Shown: in pieces, positions 33,800 through 43,000 of the stretch
Numbering within the stretch: the stretch's first letter is position 1
How the letters are laid out: every line of letters starts with the position of its first letter
NCBI GenBank assembly: GCA_965223305.1
Contig: CBDCWT010000064.1
Span: forward strand, 1 to 58,687
Direction of reading: 5' to 3'
DNA length: 58,687 bases
Origin: CBDCWT01 sp965223305
Lineage (GTDB): Bacteria > Planctomycetota > Planctomycetia > Pirellulales > Pirellulaceae
The notes under the pieces: generated by a model
Databases searched by the model: none
Seen by the model: the letters and a program-made list of their open reading frames with translations, nothing else
What the model was told of the DNA's origin: nothing
Translations under genes and position numbers: made by a program

Positions 33800-35626
33800 T
33801 CAACTGCCCAGCATGTCGTCAATGACGATGTTCCGCATCGACTGTTCCGTATAGAGGTCATGGTAATGCCCGCCTTGCCGGATCAGCTCGCGATGGGTGC
33901 CTTCCTCGAGAGTCCTGCCCTTCTCGATGACCAAGATCCGATCGGCCGCTCGAATGGTCGATAGGCGATGAGCGATCACGAAACTCGTCCGGCCTTGCAG
34001 GACTCTTGCTAGACCTGCCTGAATGCGCTTTTCCGTCTCGGTATCGACCGACGAAGTGGCCTCGTCCATGACCACCAACTGTGGCTGCTTGAGGACTGCG
34101 CGAGCGAACGAGACAAGTTGTTTTTGGCCGAGGCTAAGCTGATTGCCACCCTCGCCTACCTCTGTATCGTAGCCGTGCTCGAGCGCCGAGATAAAGCCAT
34201 GAGCCCCGGCCAGCTCTGCTGAAGCCTCGATCTGCTGCTGCGTCGCCTCGAGATTTCCATAGCGGATGTTCTCTCCGATTGTGCCGCTGAACAGGTGCGG
34301 CTGTTGCAGCACAATCCCTAGTTTCGACTGCAACCACCTGAGACTTCGATCGCGATAGTCGACGCCGTCAATCAAGATGCGGCCCTCGGTTGGCTCGTAG
34401 AAACGGCACAACAGATTCACCAGCGTCGACTTCCCACCCCCGGTCGCTCCGACAAGCGCCACAGTTTCGCCGGCGTCGACGGTCAAATTAAAACCCTCGA
34501 TGATCTGCGGTCCACTACGGTAGCGGAAACCGACCTCCTCGAACACGATCTTGCCCAGCCGATCGGAGTGACCATCCGACCCGGTCTCGCGAAGCCGCCG
34601 GATCACATCTTCTCGGTCTTGGACTTCTGGCACTGATTCCACCAGGCTCAACACACGTTCTGCGGAAGCTTGTGCCATCTGAAGTTCGGCGAACCAAGCA
34701 GAAAGGTCCTGGATCGGTGCGAAAAACAGCTGAGCGTAGTACATGAACATCAGAATGTGGCCGATCGCGATACCGCCCACCAGCACCTGATGTCCCCCCA
34801 TCGCAAGCGCAAACGCGATCGCCACACTTCCCAACGTCAATACAATGGGCAGGTACACAGCCGACAGAATTGCGTTGCGGATCGAACAGCGTCGCATCTG
34901 GTCGGCCAGCTGGTCGAAGTCGTTCAGATTCTCCTGTTGGCGTACAAACACCTTCGACGTTCGAACTCCCATGATCCCTTCGTTGTAGACGGCCGTGATC
35001 CGGGAATTGGTCTTGCGCACCAGCCGCGATGTCTTAAGGATCCTCTTGCGGAAGTAGACGCTTACGACAAACAAGAAAGGCACGACCGAGAGGACAGCCA
35101 AAGCAAGCCGCCAGTTGTAGATCAACATCACCAAGCTAATACCCAGCATTAGCGTGGTGCCCCAAATGAAGTCCATGACGCCCCAGGCCAAGATATTCGA
35201 GAGACGCTGGCAATCGGACGTCAACCTGGTCATCAACCAGCCAACCGGTTTCGTGTCGTAAAAGCTGAAGGAGAGCTGCTGCAACCGCGCAAACGCATCC
35301 GCGCGGATATCGTGGCTCACATGTGTGCGGATCTTGCCGGCGCAGGCGATAAAGCCCCAAATAAATGCGCAAATAGAGACAGTCAGTCCGACGAACGCCC
35401 ACGCGTAAAAGCGAAGATCGACGTCTGTTCCGCGAACCTCGATGTCGGCGACCAACGAACCCGTCAAGAGTGGAAAACCCAGATCGCTGACCGCCATTCC
35501 AAAGGAAACGACGGTAAACGCCAAGGCCGTCTTGCGGTAGCGGAGCGTATACTGCAGCAGCTTCTTCCAAAGCCGCAGATCGACTTCGTGTTCGTGGTCG
35601 TCATCCACCCAATCAGCCGTACTCAT
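33800..35626 (-). CDS. ABC exporter subunit B, complete Walker B, variant signature
   Basis: A 608-aa half-transporter: a six-helix exporter domain (~20-330) followed by an ATPase domain. Walker A is GATGGGKSTLVNLL (~395), the signature is LSLGQKQL (~497; the standard is LSGGQ) and Walker B/catalytic Glu is VVMDEATSSVDT (~520), with the H-loop in FVIAHRLSTI. It starts inside the stop of the upstream ABC gene (ATGA at 35623-35626). Paired with a subunit whose catalytic Glu is Asp, this fits a heterodimeric exporter like TM287/288 or BmrCD, with one degenerate and one working site: here the working site combines this Walker B with the partner's LSGGQ. Transported substrate (lipid, drug or peptide) unknown. 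Confidence 0.93.
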   Translation of the reverse strand: MSTADWVDDDHEHEVDLRLWKKLLQYTLRYRKTALAFTVVSFGMAVSDLGFPLLTGSLVADIEVRGTDVDLRFYAWAFVGLTVSICAFIWGFIACAGKIRTHVSHDIRADAFARLQQLSFSFYDTKPVGWLMTRLTSDCQRLSNILAWGVMDFIWGTTLMLGISLVMLIYNWRLALAVLSVVPFLFVVSVYFRKRILKTSRLVRKTNSRITAVYNEGIMGVRTSKVFVRQQENLNDFDQLADQMRRCSIRNAILSAVYLPIVLTLGSVAIAFALAMGGHQVLVGGIAIGHILMFMYYAQLFFAPIQDLSAWFAELQMAQASAERVLSLVESVPEVQDREDVIRRLRETGSDGHSDRLGKIVFEEVGFRYRSGPQIIEGFNLTVDAGETVALVGATGGGKSTLVNLLCRFYEPTEGRILIDGVDYRDRSLRWLQSKLGIVLQQPHLFSGTIGENIRYGNLEATQQQIEASAELAGAHGFISALEHGYDTEVGEGGNQLSLGQKQLVSFARAVLKQPQLVVMDEATSSVDTETEKRIQAGLARVLQGRTSFVIAHRLSTIRAADRILVIEKGRTLEEGTHRELIRQGGHYHDLYTEQSMRNIVIDDMLGS

Positions 35627-37533
35627 GACCGCTTGGCTCCCGACAAGTCCCGATCGATCTCTGCCTCCAGCGCCCCCTGAATATTCCAGAGCCGGCGGTA
35701 AGGCCCCTCGGCTGCCAGCAGTTCATCATGGGTGCCTTGCTGCACAATTCGCCCGTCTCCCAGCACAAAGATCCGATCTGCCAGACGTGTTGAAGACAGC
35801 CGGTGAGCGATCAGAATCGTGGTGGCCTTGCCTTTCCGGTGGGCCAGGGCCCGAAGAATATGTGCTTCGGTTCTGGTATCCACCGCGCTCAGGCTGTCGT
35901 CGAGCACGAGGTATGTCGGGTCTTTCAGCAGCGCGCGGGCGATGGCCATCCTCTGCCGCTGGCCGCCTGACAAAGTGACGCCGCGTTCTCCCACCATCGT
36001 CTCGTAGCCCGATTCGAATTCGGTGATGTTCTCGTGGATGTCTGCCGCCCGCGTCGCTTCCTCCACCTCGTGATCGGCCGCCGAACTGTGACCGATGATG
36101 ACGTTCTCCCGCACCGTTCTGGAAAACAAGAAGGGATCTTGCAGCACCATTCCGAAAGCACGGCGAACAGCATCGCGGCTGATTGTCTTCAACTCGCGGC
36201 CGCCAAACTGGATCGACCCCTGTTTATAGTCGTAGAGTCTTACCAGTAGATTGACCAGCGTCGACTTGCCGGCGCCGGGAGGACCGAGCAGCGCGACGGT
36301 CTCCCCGGACCGTATGGTGAGCGACAGATCGCTCAACGCCGCCGCCCCACTCCCGTAGTGGAACGTCAAGCCCTGTACTGTTATGTCACCGCCGACCGGC
36401 TCCGCCGGCAGATCCTCCTCGCTCTCTTCCGCAACGCTCAAGATCTCTTGAATGCGGCCGATGGCCACGGTCGCCTTGCCTGCATCGGTCAAGACTCGAC
36501 CGATGTGCCGAACAGGCCAGATGATGGTCCGCAGCAACCACCAAAACAACAACCAGGTGCCCAACGAAATAGACCCTTGGAGTACGAAATAGCCACCCCC
36601 GATCAACACCGCGCCTATTTGAAAGAACACGAGCAAGTCGGAGAGCGCCAGGTAGTTACTCAGCGCGATAAACAACCGGTACTCTAAGTCTCGGAATTCA
36701 CCATTGCGTTCGAGGAACTTCTCGATTTCAAATTCCTGTCGAGCGAACGCACGGACCACTCGGATACCGGTGAGGTTTTCTTGTAAGACGGTCGTCAACC
36801 GTCCTTCCGATTCGTCCACTTGCTTGAAGAGCTGGCGGACCCTGCGAAAAAACAGGATCGCAAACAAGATGATCGGCGGTACGAGGGCCAGCGACAGTAG
36901 GCTCATCCACAGATCTTGGACAAGCATGATTGGGACTGCGACCAGCAGAAAAAGTGTGACTCGCGCAATTTCGACAACCTGGGACGCCAGAAACACGCGT
37001 ACTGTCTCCACGTCGGACGAACATCGCTGTACGAGATCACCCGTATTCGCCTGATCGTGATAGGCGCACGGAAGCTGCTCGAGGTGCGCGTAGAGTTGGT
37101 GCCGCAAACGGCGGACAATCCCCTCGCTGGCCTCGGCCGCCCAGCGACCGCGCAAATAAGTAAAGAAGCCGTGCAGCGCGTTGAAAGCGACGATCGCCGC
37201 GGCCGCTGGAACGAGGGTTCCGCCGAAACTTGCAGTTCCCTCGCGCAGGGCATCCAAGGTAATTTTCAGAACGAGCGGCACGAGCAACAGGAACACCGTG
37301 CCCACGGCCATGGCGACAATCGCCGCCACATAGCGCGCCCGCTGGCCTTCTGTCAGGGACCAGAGCGTGGCTGTCCTGCTAGCTCGCAAAGTTCTCTTCC
37401 GCTCGTTCCCGCTAGGTACCCGCGCAGATGGCCCTCTCCATCTCCCGGCAAACACATCATCGCGTGATTCAAAGACACCGCAAGAGGTAAGAGGTTCGTT
37501 CTTGGCGGGATGATCGAGGCGGGTGTCGCCCAA
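35623..37533 (-). CDS. ABC exporter subunit A, degenerate Walker B
   Basis: A half-transporter of up to 636 aa. The long N-terminal extension (~60 residues) before the first helix (YVAAIVAMAVGTVFLLLVPL) suggests that the TTG at 37533 is too early; GTG 37455 is an alternative. The ATPase domain has Walker A GPPGAGKSTLVNLL (~425), canonical LSGGQRQRMAIARALL (~523) and YLVLDDSLSAVDT (~543), where the catalytic Glu is replaced by Asp. The H-loop is ILIAHRLSST. The Glu-to-Asp change plus the partner's variant signature belong to the same nucleotide site, as expected for asymmetric exporters. It is the first gene of a two-gene operon, coupled to subunit B by a 4-bp overlap. Confidence 0.92.
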   Translation of the reverse strand: MGDTRLDHPAKNEPLTSCGVFESRDDVFAGRWRGPSARVPSGNERKRTLRASRTATLWSLTEGQRARYVAAIVAMAVGTVFLLLVPLVLKITLDALREGTASFGGTLVPAAAAIVAFNALHGFFTYLRGRWAAEASEGIVRRLRHQLYAHLEQLPCAYHDQANTGDLVQRCSSDVETVRVFLASQVVEIARVTLFLLVAVPIMLVQDLWMSLLSLALVPPIILFAILFFRRVRQLFKQVDESEGRLTTVLQENLTGIRVVRAFARQEFEIEKFLERNGEFRDLEYRLFIALSNYLALSDLLVFFQIGAVLIGGGYFVLQGSISLGTWLLFWWLLRTIIWPVRHIGRVLTDAGKATVAIGRIQEILSVAEESEEDLPAEPVGGDITVQGLTFHYGSGAAALSDLSLTIRSGETVALLGPPGAGKSTLVNLLVRLYDYKQGSIQFGGRELKTISRDAVRRAFGMVLQDPFLFSRTVRENVIIGHSSAADHEVEEATRAADIHENITEFESGYETMVGERGVTLSGGQRQRMAIARALLKDPTYLVLDDSLSAVDTRTEAHILRALAHRKGKATTILIAHRLSSTRLADRIFVLGDGRIVQQGTHDELLAAEGPYRRLWNIQGALEAEIDRDLSGAKRS

Positions 37534-37548
37534 CGCCGTTAAGGACTT

Positions 37549-37894
37549 CTGGTAGCCGAATTCGCCAGAATTTGGTCGAATCGGCAGTCCGCCAAACTCT
37601 GGCGAGTTCGGCTACGAATCCAAATCAGCCGCTGGGCGTTAGCCCGTTAGCCCACGGTTTCTCTCGGCTCGGCAGGAGCCTCGCCCTCCCGATCGATTAC
37701 ACGCTTGCTGCAGTGAATGCGGGTGGACATCCTATTGGTAGCCGAATTCGCCAGGATTTGGACGAATCGAGCAGTCCGCCAAACTCTGGCGAGTTCGGCT
37801 ACGATCCGATCAGCCGCTGGGCGTTAGCCGGCGTTAGCCCACGGTTTCTCGCACTCTCGGCTCGGCAGGAGCCTCGCCCTCCCGATCGATTACT
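37549..37894 (-). repeat. Two tandem composite hairpin blocks (about 150 bp each)
   Basis: Blocks at about 37549-37702 and 37736-37894 share the same series: GTAGCCGAATTCGCCAG, CCGCCAAACTCTGGCGAGTT, CAGCCGCTGGGCGTTAGCC, CCCACGGTTTCTC, then CTCGGCAGGAGCCTCGCCCT and GATCGATTAC. They differ by a few substitutions and small indels, so this is a local duplication. The second block ends exactly at the stop codon of the downstream minus-strand membrane gene. Confidence 0.85.
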
Positions 37895-39237
37895 CAGTCG
37901 TCCGGTCTCCAGACTTCGATCGAGGTATTGGGTAACTGGCGCTCCAACTGCCTCACCCTCTCGTCTGGAATCTGGGGCCTGCTCAGGCGGACCCATTGCA
38001 GATTCGGCAGGCCGGCCAACTGCTCGAGCGTACCATCGTCTTCGGTCAAGCCATAGATCTGCAAATGCGTGACCTGTCCATGACGGCGGAGTGCGTCCGC
38101 CACCTCCGCGTCAAGCGGCTGCCTCAGAGTTATCATCAGCGTGTTAGTGTGCCAGGGACGAGAGACGTAGCCGATATGCTCAGTCTGCTTGAGGAGCTGC
38201 CGGTTGGCCCGGTACTCGGGATAAACGACGAGGGCAAAGTACAGCAGAACTGCCAACGAGCAGGCGGCAATCGTCGGTACCTTGGCTCGGGCCACCCAAC
38301 GCTGAAGTCGAGAGCGAGACCGCACGTCGTGTTCCGTCGGTGTCACCAGCCGGTAACCAAATCCTCGCACCACGAACAACAGCACGATTTGCAGCGCAGC
38401 AGTCAAGAAGAACCACACCACCCAGGCGGGTCGCGCACTCATTTCGATTCGGGAAGAAAGCCGAATGTAGTTCTGGTAGTGAAGGGTCGCGGTAATCACC
38501 GCCCAACCGAGTAGTCCGGAAATCATCAACACTGCAAAGACGCGAGCGACGACCCGTTTCTCGGTTAAGCAGGCCCAAACCGCCACGCTTCCTAGTAAGC
38601 CGAGAGTCAACGCTTGGGCGGATTGTCGGGCCAGCAACGATAGCTCGTAGTTCCAGTAGTAGAGAAACGGTCGAAAGCCCCAGATAGCGTTTAGCCAAGA
38701 AACGATCAGACAAACAGCGGCAGCCACTGCGAAGAACGCCAACAATTCCGTTAGGCTGTACTGGCGGCGTGAGTCGTCTTTGGCAGTCGATACCCCGCCG
38801 CACGTCAGGACGTAGCGCCGCTGTGTTAGCAGGAACAACCCGACCAGCAAGCCAAGTGACTGAAAGCCGAACAGTAAACTGAGATCAAAGAGGTTATATC
38901 CCAGGGTACGCAAACCAGAATGTACGCACAGTAAGGACAACGACCAGAGTAGAACGCCGCCCAACCAGACGAACCCTCGGATCGGCCGCATCCACGTACT
39001 GAAGAACGACCAAGTAGTCAGCAACGCGATTTGGCTACAGGCCATAGCAAGGATGAACACGTCCGCGCGGCCATATGTGGAGGAAAACGCGCTGATCCAA
39101 CACCATGGCTGGTCGATCAGGCTGCCCAACGATCGAGCTCGCTCCATTGCCGGCCCCATCATGGCCAGGTCGGCAGTCAACAGGATTACGACCAGCCACA
39201 GCCAGCGATTTTTTTTCAGCCTATCGATGGCGTTCAT
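37894..39237 (-). CDS. Uncharacterised polytopic membrane protein
   Basis: A 447-aa protein from ATG 39237 (the frame extends to 39294, but that would cross the divergent promoter). After a lysine-rich start (RLKKNRW) there are about nine hydrophobic helices, for example WLWLVVILLTADLAMMG, FVWLGGVLLWSLSLLCVHSG, LSLLFGFQSLGLLVGLFLL, and AVLLYFALVVYPEY near residue 355. The last ~85 residues are soluble and resemble a leucine-rich-repeat fragment (VTHLQIYGLTEDDGTLEQLA, LPNLQWVRLSRPQIP). No family recognised. It is divergent from the SGNH hydrolase across 51 bp. The LRR-like tail suggests protein binding, but that is a guess. Confidence 0.75.
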   Translation of the reverse strand: MNAIDRLKKNRWLWLVVILLTADLAMMGPAMERARSLGSLIDQPWCWISAFSSTYGRADVFILAMACSQIALLTTWSFFSTWMRPIRGFVWLGGVLLWSLSLLCVHSGLRTLGYNLFDLSLLFGFQSLGLLVGLFLLTQRRYVLTCGGVSTAKDDSRRQYSLTELLAFFAVAAAVCLIVSWLNAIWGFRPFLYYWNYELSLLARQSAQALTLGLLGSVAVWACLTEKRVVARVFAVLMISGLLGWAVITATLHYQNYIRLSSRIEMSARPAWVVWFFLTAALQIVLLFVVRGFGYRLVTPTEHDVRSRSRLQRWVARAKVPTIAACSLAVLLYFALVVYPEYRANRQLLKQTEHIGYVSRPWHTNTLMITLRQPLDAEVADALRRHGQVTHLQIYGLTEDDGTLEQLAGLPNLQWVRLSRPQIPDERVRQLERQLPNTSIEVWRPDD

Positions 39238-39253
39238 GCGACTCAGTTTAACG

Positions 39254-39259
39254 TATAAT
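39254..39259 (+). promoter_or_regulatory. Candidate -10 box TATAAT for the SGNH hydrolase
   Basis: A perfect TATAAT lies 30 bp upstream of ATG 39289 in the 51-bp divergent gap; AAAGGA (around 39276) provides the ribosome-binding site. The -35 is weak (CGTTCA at 17-bp spacing), so it could be regulated or not sigma-70-like. It would give a very short leader. Confidence 0.45.
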
Positions 39260-39288
39260 CTCCGCTGTTTCATTCGAAAGGACTGGCT

Positions 39289-40032
39289 ATGCACCGACGT
39301 CGTTTCATGCTTGGGATCTCGGCCGGTTTGGGAACCGGTTTTCTAAAGACAGACCGGTCGGCAGCTGCTGCGGACCAATACGACATCGCCGATGTGGAAC
39401 CGTATCGCGCTGCGGCCGTCGAACGATGGGAAAGCGAGATTCAGAAGCTGGAGAGCAGAGACAAGACCGAGGAGCATGCGGCCGACAGCATCTTGTTCGT
39501 CGGCAGTTCGAGTATTCGCATCTGGAAGAACATCGCCGCCGATATGGCACCCTACGATCCCATCCAGCGCGGGTATGGCGGAGCGCGCTGGTCCGATGTC
39601 GCAGTTTTCGCCGAGCGTTTGATCTGGCCACATCCCTTTCGGGCGGCCGTGTTCTTCGTCGGCAACGACATCACTGGCGGAGACAATGACAAACAGCCTG
39701 CAGAAGTCGCCCGGCTCTTCGCATACGTCTGGCAGCAGCTCCGCAAGCACAACGCAACGGCGCCGGTGTTTTACGTCGCCGTCACGCCAACTCCCCGCCG
39801 CTGGGCGGCCTGGCCACAGATCAAGGCGGCCAACAGCGCTGTCCGCGAGCTGTGCGAGACTCTGGATGAGACCTATTTCGTGGGAACGGAAAGCGTTTTT
39901 CTCGACGGGCAACGCCAACCCCGCCCAGAGCTGTTTCGGAAAGATCAATTGCATCTGAACGAAGACGGCTACATCCGCTGGTCGGCCATTATCAAGTCAC
40001 ATCTCGACTCGAGACTGGATGGATCGGCTTGA
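39289..40032 (+). CDS. Secreted SGNH/GDSL hydrolase
   Basis: A 247-aa protein with a probable Tat leader (MHRRRFMLGISAGLGTGF). The SGNH blocks are in order: block I LFVGSSSIRIW (catalytic Ser about residue 73), block II IQRGYGGARWSDV (Gly), block III FFVGNDITGGD (Asn) and block V DQLHLNEDGY (Asp and His) near residue 225. This is a typical lipase/acylhydrolase of the type that de-esterifies polysaccharides. It is preceded by AAAGGA and a TATAAT box and is divergent from the membrane gene. The PmoA-like/PVC gene follows after 67 bp, so the two may share a transcript. Substrate unknown. Confidence 0.9.
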   Translation: MHRRRFMLGISAGLGTGFLKTDRSAAAADQYDIADVEPYRAAAVERWESEIQKLESRDKTEEHAADSILFVGSSSIRIWKNIAADMAPYDPIQRGYGGARWSDVAVFAERLIWPHPFRAAVFFVGNDITGGDNDKQPAEVARLFAYVWQQLRKHNATAPVFYVAVTPTPRRWAAWPQIKAANSAVRELCETLDETYFVGTESVFLDGQRQPRPELFRKDQLHLNEDGYIRWSAIIKSHLDSRLDGSA

Positions 40033-40099
40033 CCTCGCCAAGTAAGATGGCCGTACGTTAGAAAAGCCGTTCACAACTCTAGTTTCGAAGTTGCCCCCC

Positions 40100-43000
40100 A
40101 TGCCAAGATACTCAGCACGTTGTTTGATTGTCTCCGCTGCCGCATTGCTGCTGGCCTGGCCTTCGTCGGCCCTCAGAGCCCAGCCCCATTTGCAGGCGCG
40201 GTATGACGAATCGGCAGGGACGATCTCCGTCTATCGTGCAGGCACAGATCAGCCGATTCTGACACAGCATGTCAAGCCAGACTTCCGACCTTACCTGCAC
40301 CCGATTCTGGCACCAGATGGGCGTGGAGTCTTGACTGAATACAGCCCTGGACACCACCGACATCAAACCGGGTTGTATTGGGGCTTTACCCGCGTCAACG
40401 GCCGCGACTACTTTCATCACCCCGGAGGTGAATACTGGCGTCGGGTCTCTGCCGGTGTGCTGAAGGCGGCGAGCGCCGGGATGGGAGATCCAGTGCAATG
40501 GCAGACGGTCTATGACTTGCTCGGCGAGAACGGAGAAGCCGTGCTTACTGAGTCACAGATCTGGACGATGCACGAAAAAGACGGCCGATACCTGCTGGAC
40601 TTGCAGTGGACCGGAGAAGCGAGAACATCGATCACGATCGGCAAGTATGACTATGGAGGGCTGTTTCTGCGGATGCCATGGCGACAAGGGATCCGTGGAG
40701 AGGTCTTCAACAGTGCCAGGCAGGATGCCCGGCGAGCGGAGGGGCAGCGGGCCGTCTGGCTGGATGTTGGTATGCAGGTGGCTGGCCGCGACGATCTGGC
40801 GCACATCGCCATTTTCGATCACCCCCGGAACCATGGCTTCCCCCAACCGTGGCGTGTCGACCACCAACTGGGCGTCGGACCGGCACCCGCCCGACTGGGC
40901 GATTGGAAGATCGCCGTGGGAGAGCGGGTCGCTCTCAGACATCAGTTGTTGGTGTACACAGGCACGCTTAGCGACGTCGAAGTGACCGAGCAGTGGTCAC
41001 AATTCTCAGGCCAGAGCTTGGCCGTCGCACAGTGGGGTGTCGCCCAGCAAGAAGGCCGTACAGCCGAGTTCCTGACGCCGGAAAAAGCAGTGCAAAGCAT
41101 GACGTTGGCCGATGGATTCGAGGTCAACGTCTACGCGGCCGAGCCCACGATCACTCAACCGATGGCTTTCTGCTGGGACGACCGCGGCCGATTGTGGATC
41201 GCTGAAAACCGGGATTACGAAACACGGGGACGGGGCTTCTCGAACTCTGGCGACAGCCGCATCCTGATATTGGAAGACACAGATCGCGATGGAGCGGCGG
41301 ACAGTCGCCAGGTGTTTTTGGAGGGGATTCCGTTTCCAGCTGCGATCGCCGTGGGCGTCGACGGACTATGGCTCGGAGCGCCGCCCAACCTGCTATTCGT
41401 TCCCGACCGCGATGGCGATGACCGTGCCGATACGGATGATATTGAAGTCCGCTTGACCGGTTGGGGCATTCGCGACCGTCACGAGACACTCAACAGCCTC
41501 CATTGGGGACCTGATGGCTGGCTCTACGGATGCCAGGGATACGCCACGCCGTCGCGGGTCGGTAAACCCGCGGGGGCCGGCCGCATCTACCGGCATCGGG
41601 AGCCGTTCCCCCAGCAGATCGGATACGAAGGTGAGGCCACTGAAATCAACGGAGGTGTGTGGCGCTACCATCCAATCAAGGATCGTTTTGAGGTCGTGGC
41701 CCACGGTTTCAGCAATCCTTGGGGGCTCGACTACGATGCCAAAGGTCAGTTCTTTATCAGCGCCTGTGTGATTCCACACCTGTGGCACGTGATCCCCGGC
41801 GGCATCTATCATCGTCAGGGCGGCCGGCACTTTAGTCCCTACATCTACAGCGATATCGGCACGATCGCCGATCATCGGCATCGTTCCGCTCATGGCGGCG
41901 CCCGCGTGTACCTATCGGACGCTTTCCCCGACAAGTACAAGCGGCGGATATTCATGGCAAATATCCACGAGCATGCCGTATTGACCGACATCTTGAAACC
42001 AAGCGGTTCAGGGTTCGTGGGAGTCCATGGTGACGATTTCCTGCTAGCCAACAACGCTCAGTGGATCGGCTTCAGTGTCGAAATCGGACCTGACGGTGCA
42101 GTCTACATTCTCGACTGGCACGACGCCGACATCTGCGGCAAGGATGTGCTCAACAAAGACACAGGACGTGTCTTTCGTATCGCGCCGAGTAAGTCGCTCG
42201 CAGTCGAATGGGATGGCCGCTATTCGGACGTGCGGACAATGAGTGACCTGGAACTGGCCAATTTGCAGCGCAGCGAAAGCGCTTGGCACGCACGCCGGGC
42301 GCGCTTGAACCTCCAGCATCGCGCGCAACAACAGACCGTTGAGCCGAGCGCTGTGGATGAACTACGAAAGGTATTCGCGGATGCAAGCATGAATCCCGAT
42401 TACCGCCTGCGAGCCCTCTGGACGCTGCATGTGATCGGCGAAGCAAAGCTCGAACTGCTGAACCAGGCGCTACGAGATGGTGATGAGTATATTCGCGCGT
42501 GGGCGATTCAGTTGCTGTGCGAAGACGGTGCCCCGGCCACTGCGACGCTGGAACAGTTTGAACAATTGGCACAGCGGGACGCTTCACCAGTTGTCCGGCT
42601 CTACCTTGCGTCTGCGCTGCAGCGTCTGCCTCACGAAGCTCGCTGGCCGATTGTAGAGCAGCTGGCACAACATGCCGAGGATGCTGAGGATCACAACATC
42701 CCCAAGATGATCTGGTTTGGCTTAGAACCGTTAGTCGTCGACGATTCCGAGAGGGCCACGGAGTTGGCCGCCAAGACTCAGATACCGTTGCTGGCCCGGA
42801 ACATTTCTCGGAGGCTGGCGGACGCGGACGACTTAGATACGGTGGTCGCCGCTGTAGGGCGCCATACGCAAGCCCGGCGCGAGCTGTTGCTTGGTCTGCG
42901 AGACGGCCTCGAGGGGCGCTACGATGTGGCGGCACCGACGAAGTGGGCAGCAGTCTACGACGAGCTCTCTCGAGACGAGGGAGAGATTGGTGCACTGGCA

